Positions 43,257-52,637 of a stretch of DNA of 64,000 nucleotides are shown here, piece after piece (position 1 is the first letter of the stretch; every line of letters begins with the position of its first letter). The translations under genes and the position numbers were made by a program. The DNA is taken from the NCBI GenBank assembly GCA_964590395.1, contig CAZPVT010000030.1, forward strand, positions 186,001 to 250,000, written 5' to 3'. The notes beneath the pieces were generated by a model, which worked only from the letters and a program-made list of their open reading frames with translations, did not search any database and was not told the origin of the DNA. This stretch comes from JAOABP01 sp964590395 (lineage in GTDB: Bacteria; Hydrothermota; Tepidihabitantia; Tepidihabitantales; Tepidihabitantaceae).

Positions 43257-46200
43257 TAAAAACGGAAGAGTATCCAGATATCCAAATCGGTTCTTTCGTT
43301 GCTGATTCCAGAAATACCTTTATTGAAAGTATAACCGGTATTAAGTCCGCCTTCAATTGTTCGGGAAAAACGGTATGATGCCCCTAAGGTAGTGCCGGCG
43401 GTATTATCCTTTTGTTGAGGAACCGTATTGGCTTCACCATTTTCATTCCAGACGGTTTGCTGGCGCACCGTTTGGGAATAACGGAACTGCCAAGTAAGAC
43501 TGAGGTCTTGGGAAAAACGGATGTTTTTTAAAAAAGGTAGTTTTAATCCTTTGGGAGCGGAAAATGAATAGGATAGTGAGGTGTTTAATCCTTGCGAGCG
43601 CGTCTCGGTAACGCTACGCGTTCGCCCCGTCGGGCTTAGGTAAGTAAGGTTAGAGGTATGGGTGTAATTGATGCCGAAAGTCGTGGACACCCTCTTTTTC
43701 CAGTTCGTTTGCCAAGAGAGCAACGGATTGAACTCAATGGTCCGGTTTGCAGTTCGGCCAAATACGGCCAGTGTTTCAGCAGCACCGTTGGCAACCGGCA
43801 AAAGCTCAGCACGCAATCCTTGATTCTGACGGTAACTACTGGTGAGACGTGAGTCTGTAGCCCAATTACGGAAGAGATTATGGATCTTTCCGAGACTGAG
43901 GTCAACCTTAGGCCAGGTAAGAGTTCGTTCGGCAGTCGCTCCCAAAATTTCCCGGCTTTTCCCCCAGGAATAGTCATAACCAAATCTGGCAGTAAGCTCC
44001 TTGAAGCCAAATCCACTGGAAATTCGCCAAGTGTTATTCAAATCTCTAGTACGATTTACTCTACCGCTGGTGGTGTCAATAACAAATGTATCGGTGATGC
44101 CAAGACGATAACCCCATGGAGCTGCGCCTTTAATGCCCAGATAGTCGCTGGTACGCGATAAGCTGTAACTGACTTCCAACGGTTCAATATTTCTCGTGAT
44201 CTCGGTAATTATTGTGGCAAGGTCAATTGCCGGTATCTTTGCTCCGGCCGGTAATGGGATAGATTCAGAGTTTACTATTGAGGAATCTTCGAACAACTTT
44301 GTTTCGGGCGGGGGCGGATTTTCTCCAAGCGATCGAAGTCTCGATTGCTGCAGTTGGTTTTTCTGCCCTTTATCCGAGTGTTTTCGTCCGAAAGAAATTA
44401 TATCAGAAAGTTCGGCAAAGTCGATCGTCGCATTGACACTAATTTCTCCAGAATTGCTAATGTTACGATAATCAGCATAGTTATTACCGGCTTTGGGAAG
44501 ATCGTGGTTGTAGTCACCGTCAAATTCTATCGTTGGATTTAAGATATCACCAACTTCTGGTTCAAAAGTTATACTGAAACTTTCATTTCTTCCCGATTCT
44601 TTTCCTATGGGAAGCGAGACAACCGTGTCAGGATTATTCGCCAGTAAGTCCCGTTCGGAATCCCAGTTGTAGTCAAGTGACAAATTTTCAATCAGTGAGA
44701 AACCGATATCAATATTGCCGTTGACGCCTTTACCTCGGGTAGTGTCGACGCGCACGGTGTCGCCGCGGATTTCGGTACGGCTGCCACGGGTGATGCTAAT
44801 ACTGATGTCGCGTGGTAATGGATAGAGTTCATTATCTCCTTTTAGTGGAATCTTTAGTTCCGGTCTAATACCATAACGCCATTGCCAAAGGGTGTTGTTG
44901 CTAGAATCGTAAAATGGATAAAAACGGTTTCCTGCCCAGCGCTGACGGATAGAAAAACTCATTGCTTCCAAGGTGTAGTTTAACAACTTGTTGTTGGACT
45001 TCTGTTTGGATAAATTATCAATACTTATCTCTTGACTGTGGCCGGAACCGGTAAGTGCTGAGTGAATTTGGTTATCTGTTCTTAAATCTGGAAAAAACGG
45101 CGAATATTTTGGTGTGGTTACGCGCTGGGTTCGATAATACGATAAGGGAATTGACACCTTCCATATCGGCGGCAGGAACCGATCCAAATTTAGACGAACA
45201 CCGGCTCCGAGATCCCGGCTGAACCCCCCAACTTTAACACCACGGTCTTCGGAGAAACGCCGGAAGTTCGGATCAGAATAGGACCAACGTAAATCCAGCA
45301 TCAGTAAGTCAGCAAGTTGAATGGCAGTTTGGGCGGTAAAACCATAACCAGCATCTCTACGTGGCGAGGCAAGTCGAATGTCGTTGAACCATACTCCACC
45401 GGTGATTTTGTCTCTGTTCGGGTTTGCTATTCCCAGTGCGCTCCAACGGATATTCGCGAGCGAAGGCAGACCTTTGACGCTATAAGAGATAGTATTTTGG
45501 GATAAAGTGAAGGAGGATTCGGGCCGAATCCCTAAGGAGTCGCGAATAAATTTTAGTCTGGGAAATGAGTCAAGGGCGATAAGGAATTCAAACCACTTGC
45601 CATCTCGTCCAATGATCGAGCGACCAGCGGTTATGGGTGCACGGAATTCATAATAATTTACTGAATCCGATCCAAGACGAATGAAACACTGAAGCCCATT
45701 GCCGTCGTCATGGATATAAAACCGTAGTTCTTCATAATCGCGATAATCCTCTCCGGTAGCAACCGTCTTTGTTACCCATGCCTGACGGTTCTTATAAAGC
45801 ATTTGATAGCCCAAAAGTAGCGACGCTTCAGTTTCAATTTTTCCGGCTATATCCTTTTTTAAATCAAATGGTGAGCTGTAATTAGGATCGGTTTTCTTAG
45901 AGACTTGTGCTATCCAAATTTTTTCATTGGTATCTACCGGAACAGAATTACTGGGTGTTATGTTTTCAATGCGCGGATTACGCCATTTACTGCCGAGAAA
46001 TTGCAGTGAATATATTTCCAGCGTATCAGTATCATCGTACCCATCCAGCCATATTCGCACAATGCGCATATCTTCCCATTTGGGGTTACCTACTTTGTGA
46101 AAAAGCATGCTGTCACGTAGGCTTAAACGGTAGAGCTTCCAGCCATTAAAGAGTTCAGTCATATACTTAGTTTCACTCAGAGAAATCGTATATTCAAAGT

Positions 46201-48901
46201 AGTGGTTGTAGCGAGAAAACCCGTTCCGGTCAATGTCTTCGGAATCAAGCCGTCGGTTGCCTTCGGTTCCTTGTTGGTTATTCACTGGGTCGTAGTCATC
46301 GTTACCATCATCACCGGAGTCATTTGTCCATAGTGAATCAGCGCCGTATAGCCCATCTAGCCCAGTATCTTCGTCTTCGTCTAATACACCATTGCCATTG
46401 AGGTCTTCACCGTCCAAGTAGCCATTATACCCTTTGATTTTACCGTCTTTGCCTCGACGTGGGGCATCTTCGTCAATTGCCATTCCGATCGTGATATGAA
46501 TGTTACCATTTCTCTCTCGAGAACGCACAACTAACTCCATGTTCTCAATTTCCGCAAAATTCATTCCGAGTTGTCCCGCTGGTGCCTGCATGATGCCCGC
46601 CCATGATTGCTCGTTACCGCTGTCCGGAATAAATATTATTTTTAGTATATCCTGAGTTTCTCGTCCTTCATCTCCGATGCCTGGTCCAAATACGCTATCC
46701 TTACGAACCCTTTCTTTGGGGTTAAACCATTTAATCGGACTGCGGGCAAAATTATTCGTATCCTTGCCAATCGGGACAGAGGCATATGACCAAAGTAGCC
46801 CGGTATTAGAGATATCTCGACTGATTACAGTCGCCTCAAAATCATCAAGATAGGCAACCCCACGGGTATTGGGATTCGGCACAGAAATCGCCCCTTCAGT
46901 TTTGAAATTAAACCTCGAAGGAGATTGTGCCGTAATCAGGGGTAATTGATCTAAAAATGCGGTAACTTCATCCGAACTGGCACTATATGATATGTCCGCT
47001 TCAGTTATCATTCTTTGAAATGGCTCAGAACCCAGTAAAGGTTTCTCTTCCGGAATACCTTCACTCCGGTAGAAAAAACTTGTGCCGATTTTCCCGTTGG
47101 AACTAAAAGCCCATTCGGACCGCACCCCGACTAAAGATTTTTGAGTTAAAGAGAACCAAGGTTGATACTCAAATGTAACCTTGATGTCGGCATCGGGAGG
47201 CAGCGGTTTCAAAAAAGTAATGATGCCGGTTTTGTAGTCTATTGAATAATCAACCCCTTTGGTTTTCTGCTGTCCGTTAACTAACACTCTCTCTGAACCT
47301 TCTAATATGTCGGTTTGTCCCAGATAATAGGTTTCGGTTACCGTGTAATACGAAACAACCAAGAAGTACTTTCTTCCGGTTCCGGGCGGAAGATATTCTG
47401 GGTCAAATCGATAGATAATATCATCTTTTTCTGAAAGTAAAGGCGAGGCAAACGGTTTGAGCAAAGGGAAGCGGATTATACCAGTTTTACTTTCAAAGGC
47501 GGGATATTCAATTCTGCCGTCCCCATCAGGATCAAGTCCTAATATCCGCAAAAAAGAGAATCCTCGATAGGAACTTAATGAATCGGTTTCATAGTCATAG
47601 TGTTGTCCCTGGGGGTTATACCTGAAAATTCGAATCGAATCAAGTCTAACATCATTTTGCCGGAGTTGGTAGTAATTGCGCAATTGCAAGTCCCAAGTGC
47701 GGGATAAAGAGTCTGAAACTTCGGGTTTTATTAAGCACAAAACCAATGAATCCCTTAGGATCTGCCCTCCAATTGTATCATTTTCTTTAAAAATGACCAC
47801 GCCCACCACATAATTTCTTTCTATTGGAGTTAAAAATTCAATGATATTCCCAGGCTGTAATAGGTAATCAACTCCGGGGATCTTTAAGTCAAAATCGCCC
47901 CCCGTTCGATCATAACTCCACCATGTGTTATCGCCAACAATTGAATCGGGATAATCAGGGAAAACGGTAGCAATTGCTTTGATTGTCGCCTGATTGTTGC
48001 CTGAATTTTTGTCGTCTACGTACACGCGCAAGTTTGAAAGTCGTTCTGAGCTATCAACATCGGGAAGGCGATGAAAGCGACGAAGAACAAAGTCGGTATC
48101 CCAGATGGTATCAATTGTTACCCGACGGTGGCCAGAAAAACTCTGGGTTTGAGTTTGCGATCCTTCGCGTGACGCTAGAGCATAAACATCAGCACCGGCA
48201 AACTTGGCTTTCGCCGAAATGCCAAATAGCCCTTGGTACGCTGGTAAATCGCCGGTATAAATTGAGCCTGGTATATACAATTTAGTATCACCAAGTTCTA
48301 GTGACTGAACAATATCATCTTCAGTCCCGGTGTACTGAAGTTTGATTTTGTTCTGTTGTTCTTCACGCTCTGAATCGTGGTCAATGGTTATCTTAGTACG
48401 GTCGCCAATTGTCCCGTTGACATTTACTGCCAGTTGTTGTTCCATTTTTAATTCCGGGAAAAGGCTCTGACTGCCCAATGTCCGGGTGGCACCCTTAACA
48501 ACTGTTCGGCTTCCGCCAAGAGTAATTCGGTCTTTGCCGGAAATATCTATCTTTGAGCCTTCTCCAAAGATTGGTAGTCTGGGGAATTTGATATCAGGAA
48601 TCAGCCCGGCGGGCTCAGTGGCTAATTCTCGTTGCTGCATCATCCTTTGTGCTCGCTCTTGCCATGCGGTAATCACCGCTTCTTTTATTGAATAACTGAA
48701 ATATTCTTCAATCGGCAATATCTGCTCGATACCGAGATAATTATCACCGCGCCATTTTTCCAAAAAAACAACGCCCAACGAATAATCAGCACGGGCGACA
48801 AGACGAGGTTCTTCAACAAGCGAATAAGACCAGCTAAAATTTAATATACCGTATAACCACAGACCACCAAAAATGATTGGTAAGTAGAGATTAACTCTCA
48901 C
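43256..48901 (-). CDS. sprA: SprA-like type IX secretion outer-membrane translocon
   Basis: A 1881-residue protein with an N-terminal hydrophobic segment and a very long beta-rich sequence. GEGSKIDISGKDRITLGGSR near residue 120, VNGTIGDRTKITIDHDSER, SLELGDTKLYIPGS and PNPNTRGVAYLDDFEATVISR are SprA/Sov signatures. A Ca-binding-like Asp-rich stretch is seen near residue 835 (GEDLNGNGVLDEDEDTGLDG). SprA forms the giant 36-strand barrel that exports proteins with C-terminal sorting domains. Bacteroidota SprA is usually about 2,400 residues, so this one is shorter. It overlaps dxs by 11 nt. Three sorting-domain proteins are encoded at 15156-23146. Confidence 0.9.
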   Translation of the reverse strand: MRVNLYLPIIFGGLWLYGILNFSWSYSLVEEPRLVARADYSLGVVFLEKWRGDNYLGIEQILPIEEYFSYSIKEAVITAWQERAQRMMQQRELATEPAGLIPDIKFPRLPIFGEGSKIDISGKDRITLGGSRTVVKGATRTLGSQSLFPELKMEQQLAVNVNGTIGDRTKITIDHDSEREEQQNKIKLQYTGTEDDIVQSLELGDTKLYIPGSIYTGDLPAYQGLFGISAKAKFAGADVYALASREGSQTQTQSFSGHRRVTIDTIWDTDFVLRRFHRLPDVDSSERLSNLRVYVDDKNSGNNQATIKAIATVFPDYPDSIVGDNTWWSYDRTGGDFDLKIPGVDYLLQPGNIIEFLTPIERNYVVGVVIFKENDTIGGQILRDSLVLCLIKPEVSDSLSRTWDLQLRNYYQLRQNDVRLDSIRIFRYNPQGQHYDYETDSLSSYRGFSFLRILGLDPDGDGRIEYPAFESKTGIIRFPLLKPFASPLLSEKDDIIYRFDPEYLPPGTGRKYFLVVSYYTVTETYYLGQTDILEGSERVLVNGQQKTKGVDYSIDYKTGIITFLKPLPPDADIKVTFEYQPWFSLTQKSLVGVRSEWAFSSNGKIGTSFFYRSEGIPEEKPLLGSEPFQRMITEADISYSASSDEVTAFLDQLPLITAQSPSRFNFKTEGAISVPNPNTRGVAYLDDFEATVISRDISNTGLLWSYASVPIGKDTNNFARSPIKWFNPKERVRKDSVFGPGIGDEGRETQDILKIIFIPDSGNEQSWAGIMQAPAGQLGMNFAEIENMELVVRSRERNGNIHITIGMAIDEDAPRRGKDGKIKGYNGYLDGEDLNGNGVLDEDEDTGLDGLYGADSLWTNDSGDDGNDDYDPVNNQQGTEGNRRLDSEDIDRNGFSRYNHYFEYTISLSETKYMTELFNGWKLYRLSLRDSMLFHKVGNPKWEDMRIVRIWLDGYDDTDTLEIYSLQFLGSKWRNPRIENITPSNSVPVDTNEKIWIAQVSKKTDPNYSSPFDLKKDIAGKIETEASLLLGYQMLYKNRQAWVTKTVATGEDYRDYEELRFYIHDDGNGLQCFIRLGSDSVNYYEFRAPITAGRSIIGRDGKWFEFLIALDSFPRLKFIRDSLGIRPESSFTLSQNTISYSVKGLPSLANIRWSALGIANPNRDKITGGVWFNDIRLASPRRDAGYGFTAQTAIQLADLLMLDLRWSYSDPNFRRFSEDRGVKVGGFSRDLGAGVRLNLDRFLPPIWKVSIPLSYYRTQRVTTPKYSPFFPDLRTDNQIHSALTGSGHSQEISIDNLSKQKSNNKLLNYTLEAMSFSIRQRWAGNRFYPFYDSSNNTLWQWRYGIRPELKIPLKGDNELYPLPRDISISITRGSRTEIRGDTVRVDTTRGKGVNGNIDIGFSLIENLSLDYNWDSERDLLANNPDTVVSLPIGKESGRNESFSITFEPEVGDILNPTIEFDGDYNHDLPKAGNNYADYRNISNSGEISVNATIDFAELSDIISFGRKHSDKGQKNQLQQSRLRSLGENPPPPETKLFEDSSIVNSESIPLPAGAKIPAIDLATIITEITRNIEPLEVSYSLSRTSDYLGIKGAAPWGYRLGITDTFVIDTTSGRVNRTRDLNNTWRISSGFGFKELTARFGYDYSWGKSREILGATAERTLTWPKVDLSLGKIHNLFRNWATDSRLTSSYRQNQGLRAELLPVANGAAETLAVFGRTANRTIEFNPLLSWQTNWKKRVSTTFGINYTHTSNLTYLSPTGRTRSVTETRSQGLNTSLSYSFSAPKGLKLPFLKNIRFSQDLSLTWQFRYSQTVRQQTVWNENGEANTVPQQKDNTAGTTLGASYRFSRTIEGGLNTGYTFNKGISGISNERTDLDIWILFRF

Positions 48902-50765
48902 AGAAGAATTCTCGGAAGGTTGATGCCAATTTGTCCGGAGTTAGTCCGTTATCGGCAAGCAACTGGGCTCTTGGACCATGTTCGATGAAACGATCTGGTA
49001 GACCGATACGTAATAGTTTGGCGGGTAATTTATTCCGTTCAAAAACCAAGCTAACCAAGTTGCCAAATCCTCCTAATAAAGTGTTCTCTTCAACAGTGAT
49101 AATCTTGCCGTTAATACCAATCAAAGATCTAATTAATTCTTCGTCAACCGGTTTGGCGCAGCGAGCATCGGCAACCGTTATCGGTAAGCCGTCGTTTGCG
49201 AGCGACTCGGCTGCTAAAAGTGACGGACCAACAGTAGAACCTATTGCCAAGACCGCTCCGGCATCTCCTTTTGTAAGAATCTCTCCCCTACCGATTTCTA
49301 TCGGCGTCCTCTCTATTGACTCCAAATTCAGTCCTGAACCGCCACGTGGATACCTGATGGCAACTGGTCCTTCAAGGTAACCGACAGCAAATTCCAGCAT
49401 CCGAGCCAAATCAATTTCATCACGAGGGGCGAAGACGCTAATTCCGGGAAACATCGTAAGATAGGAAAGATCGTAGGCACCGTGATGGGTCGGTCCATCT
49501 TCACCTACCAGACCGCCGCGATCAACCGCGAAAATTACCGGTAATTTTTGTAGACAAACATCCTGTAAGATTTGGTCTACCGCGCGAAGAAGAAAAGTAG
49601 AGTAAATTACTACTACCGGTTTTAATCCGGCCTGAGCTAATCCAGCGGCAAATGTAACTGCGTGCTGTTCGCAAATTCCCACATCGAAAAAGCGATCAGG
49701 AAATCTTTCTCGGAATTGCAACAAACCTGTGCCCAAACACATGCCAGCGGTTATCGCTACAACCCGCCTGTCTTGCTCTGCTAGTTCGAACAATTTACTT
49801 CCAAAATAATCAGTAAATGTCGCCCCAGATTTTGTCAATGGTTCACCGGTGGTAATGTCAAATTGAGTAATGCTGTGGAATTTTTCCGGATTTTTAAATG
49901 CCGGAGCATAGCCTTGTCCCTTGCGGGTAACGGCATGTACTAAAATCGGTCCTTTTAAGTCCTTGATCCGACGGAATGTAGTGATTAATTCTGCAATCTC
50001 ATGTCCGTTGACCGGTCCTATGTAACGAAAACCTAATTCTTCAAATAGAATACTGGGAACGACAAGGTTCTTTAACCCTTCTTCAAGTTTGCGTGCTGCC
50101 TGTCTGGCTTTAGTACTTAAATCCACAGGCAAATGTCCTAATAGTGTCCAGGCGTCATCTTTTAGACGGTTATACATTTTCCCGGTGAGTACACGATTTA
50201 AATAAGTGGCAATAGCACCGGTAGAACGGGCAATTGACATCTCATTATCATTTAAGACCACGATCAAATCTTGTTTTATGGTACCAGCATGATTTAAAGC
50301 TTCGAGAGCCATGCCGGTAACTATTGAACCATCACCAACAACAGCAATTGCTCGATGTCGTTCGCCCAGCATCTGACTACCGGTAGTTAGACCCAATGCG
50401 ACTGAAATCGCATTTCCTGAATGGCCAGTGTCAAAAACATCGTATTCACTTTCGGAACGTTTGGGGAAACCAGCAATCCCTTTATATTGACGAAGGGTTG
50501 GAAATTTTTCTCTTCGACCAGTAATTATTTTATGAGTATAACATTGGTGCCCGACATCCCAGATTATCCGGTCATCAGGCATATCAAACACATAGTGGAG
50601 CGCCAAGGTTAACTCTACTACCCCAAGGTTAGGGGCAAGGTGTCCACCGGTTTGGGCTGTCGTCTGGATAATAAAGTTACGAATTTCATTGGCAAGGGTT
50701 TTTAAATTTTCAACTGACAGTTTTCTTAAGTCCTTTGGCGAGTTGATATTTTCTAAAAATCCCAT
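48891..50765 (-). CDS. dxs: 1-deoxy-D-xylulose-5-phosphate synthase
   Basis: A 624-residue thiamine-diphosphate enzyme starting the MEP isoprenoid pathway. GHQCYTHKIITGR and KRSESEYDVFDTGHSGNAIS give the N-terminal active site, GDGSIVTGMALEALN the TPP/Mg site, and GICEQHAVTFAAGLA and DRGGLVGEDGPTHHGAYDL the pyrimidine domain. Length and motifs are normal. It sits one base after ispA and overlaps sprA by 11 nt, so the isoprenoid genes and the secretion translocon are on one transcript. Confidence 0.97.
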   Translation of the reverse strand: MGFLENINSPKDLRKLSVENLKTLANEIRNFIIQTTAQTGGHLAPNLGVVELTLALHYVFDMPDDRIIWDVGHQCYTHKIITGRREKFPTLRQYKGIAGFPKRSESEYDVFDTGHSGNAISVALGLTTGSQMLGERHRAIAVVGDGSIVTGMALEALNHAGTIKQDLIVVLNDNEMSIARSTGAIATYLNRVLTGKMYNRLKDDAWTLLGHLPVDLSTKARQAARKLEEGLKNLVVPSILFEELGFRYIGPVNGHEIAELITTFRRIKDLKGPILVHAVTRKGQGYAPAFKNPEKFHSITQFDITTGEPLTKSGATFTDYFGSKLFELAEQDRRVVAITAGMCLGTGLLQFRERFPDRFFDVGICEQHAVTFAAGLAQAGLKPVVVIYSTFLLRAVDQILQDVCLQKLPVIFAVDRGGLVGEDGPTHHGAYDLSYLTMFPGISVFAPRDEIDLARMLEFAVGYLEGPVAIRYPRGGSGLNLESIERTPIEIGRGEILTKGDAGAVLAIGSTVGPSLLAAESLANDGLPITVADARCAKPVDEELIRSLIGINGKIITVEENTLLGGFGNLVSLVFERNKLPAKLLRIGLPDRFIEHGPRAQLLADNGLTPDKLASTFREFFCES

Positions 50766-50766
50766 T

Positions 50767-51603
50767 CTATCGTCTCCGGTTTGGAATTAACTTAACGATT
50801 CCGACAAAGAATTTAAAATTTTCCCCTAATGTCGAAAACCCTTTTTCTGTCTTTGTGGCTAATTTACATACCTGTTGCCTTAATGTCTCTTGATGATATG
50901 GTAATAACTTAGACTTGCCCAATTCTTGTTTGTAATCTAAAAGGTCATCGGTAAATTGAAATAGTACCCCGAAATCAAGACCTAATTTATATAGTTTTTT
51001 CTCCAAATGAGATGGCGCACCAGCGATAATTGCACCTATCTGTAAGGCAATGGCTATCAATTCCGCCGTTTTGAGCCGGGCGATCAGAAAATAGTGATGG
51101 GATTTTGTCGAACTAATATCGAGCAGTTGTCCACTGGCCATTCCTTGTATTCCAATTGCCCGTGATACGGCGCGAATTACTTTGATTTTTTGCTCTGCTG
51201 GTGCTGGACTGCCAGCAAATAAGTCATAAGCAGAAGCCAAGAGGGCATCGGCAGTCAGTATCGCCGTGGCAGCATCAAATTTACGGTGTAGTGTCTGCCG
51301 TCCACGGCGGAAATCATCGTCATCCATACACGGCAAATCGTCTTGAATTAGAGAGAAATTGTGAATCAGCTCCAATCCACAGCAAAAGGGCAGGATCCAA
51401 CTCTTTTTTTTACCGCCGCAGGCAAAGAAGGATTCCAATGCCAAAATCGGTCGTAATCTTTTGCCGGGAGCGATTACCGCATACCGTATCGCTTTGATAA
51501 GAGGTGGCGGTGCCGAAAAACTAAATTTAAGATAACCTGCTAATGCCGAGTTAATTATTCTTCGGTCCTCTTTAATCTTTTTTTCTATCTCCGTTAAGCT
51601 CAT
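50767..51603 (-). CDS. ispA: Polyprenyl diphosphate synthase (farnesyl/geranylgeranyl type)
   Basis: A 278-residue trans-isoprenyl diphosphate synthase. The first Asp-rich motif is DDLPCMDDDDFRRG and the second FQFTDDLLDYK. GKRLRPIL and GLELIHNFSLIQDD are also conserved. The two extra residues between the Asp pairs of the first motif place it with bacterial FPP synthases, but product length is not certain. It overlaps folD by 4 nt (ATGA). It extends isoprenoid units made from Dxs product. Confidence 0.92.
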   Translation of the reverse strand: MSLTEIEKKIKEDRRIINSALAGYLKFSFSAPPPLIKAIRYAVIAPGKRLRPILALESFFACGGKKKSWILPFCCGLELIHNFSLIQDDLPCMDDDDFRRGRQTLHRKFDAATAILTADALLASAYDLFAGSPAPAEQKIKVIRAVSRAIGIQGMASGQLLDISSTKSHHYFLIARLKTAELIAIALQIGAIIAGAPSHLEKKLYKLGLDFGVLFQFTDDLLDYKQELGKSKLLPYHQETLRQQVCKLATKTEKGFSTLGENFKFFVGIVKLIPNRRR

Positions 51604-52469
51604 TTTTCTCCAATCGTCCTTTGGGTTGCTAATATAGTATTCATCAATAACATCGCCACGGTCATTGGACCAACACCTCCGGGCACCGGTGTTATGGCAG
51701 CAGCTTTCTCTCCCACGGTTTCAAAGTCGACGTCACCACAGATACCTTTGTCTGTACGATTTATTCCGGCATCAACGACAACGGCGTTTTCCTTTACCAT
51801 ATCGCCGGTTATCAAGCCGGGTTTTCCAACCGCAACGATCAAAATTTCAGCGGTATTACAGATTGAACTTAGGTCTTTTGTCTTGCTGTGACAGACGGTA
51901 ATGGTTGCGTCACCCCGTGTTCCTTGCAAAAGGAGAAGACTGGCTAAAGGCTTACCGACAAGTTCTCCACGACCGACGATTACTACGCGCCGGCCGGATA
52001 TTGGTATTAAATAACGGGAAAGAAGTTCGATGATTCCTGCTGGAGTTGCCGGAATAAATAACGGTCGCCCGATAAGCAGTCTCCCAAGATTTGTTGGTGT
52101 TAGACCGTCAACATCTTTATCCGGAGCTATTAGCTCTAACAAAGCATCCTTATTTAGGTGTCCGGGAAGAGGTAATTGTAGAATGATGCCGTGGACATTT
52201 CTGTCAGCATTCAAACGGTTAATAACCTCAACTACTGACTGTTGGTCAGTCTGTTCCGGAAGATGAAACGTTTCCACGCTTATACCGATTTTTCTGCAGG
52301 ACTTTTGCTTGTTGGCGACATAGATTAGTGAGGGTGGGTGATTGCCGATCAGGATAATAGCAAGTTTTGGATTTATCCCTTTTGATTGCAGTTTCCGCAC
52401 CTCATCTTTGAGTTCAGTACGGATTGTCTGTGCGGTTTTCTTCCCATCAAGAATCAAAACTTTATTCAA
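51600..52469 (-). CDS. folD: Methylene-THF dehydrogenase/cyclohydrolase
   Basis: A 289-residue bifunctional enzyme of one-carbon metabolism. PSLIYVANKQKSC holds the catalytic Tyr and Lys, GIILQLPLPGHLN and DKDVDGLTPTNLG are signature blocks, and VIVGRGELVGKPLASLL is the NADP-binding loop (Arg-Gly-Glu in place of the usual RSxxVGKP). PGGVGPMTVAML is near the C-terminus. The start is TTG at 52469 with GGGAGG 5 nt upstream. It is the first gene of the folD-ispA-dxs-sprA-comEA operon. Confidence 0.96.
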   Translation of the reverse strand: MNKVLILDGKKTAQTIRTELKDEVRKLQSKGINPKLAIILIGNHPPSLIYVANKQKSCRKIGISVETFHLPEQTDQQSVVEVINRLNADRNVHGIILQLPLPGHLNKDALLELIAPDKDVDGLTPTNLGRLLIGRPLFIPATPAGIIELLSRYLIPISGRRVVIVGRGELVGKPLASLLLLQGTRGDATITVCHSKTKDLSSICNTAEILIVAVGKPGLITGDMVKENAVVVDAGINRTDKGICGDVDFETVGEKAAAITPVPGGVGPMTVAMLLMNTILATQRTIGEK

Positions 52470-52637
52470 GTTAGCCTCCCGTTTTTAAACCGATCTTCAG
52501 CGAATCTCGGGAAAGTATTATGAAATAACTTGAGTAATCCGCAAGCCGTTTTCATTAATTACCTTGATTTTGCCCTTAGTCCCCCTTTCGTATCCGAGAT
52601 ACTCAAGAAAATATAAATTGCACTCATATTATTACCT

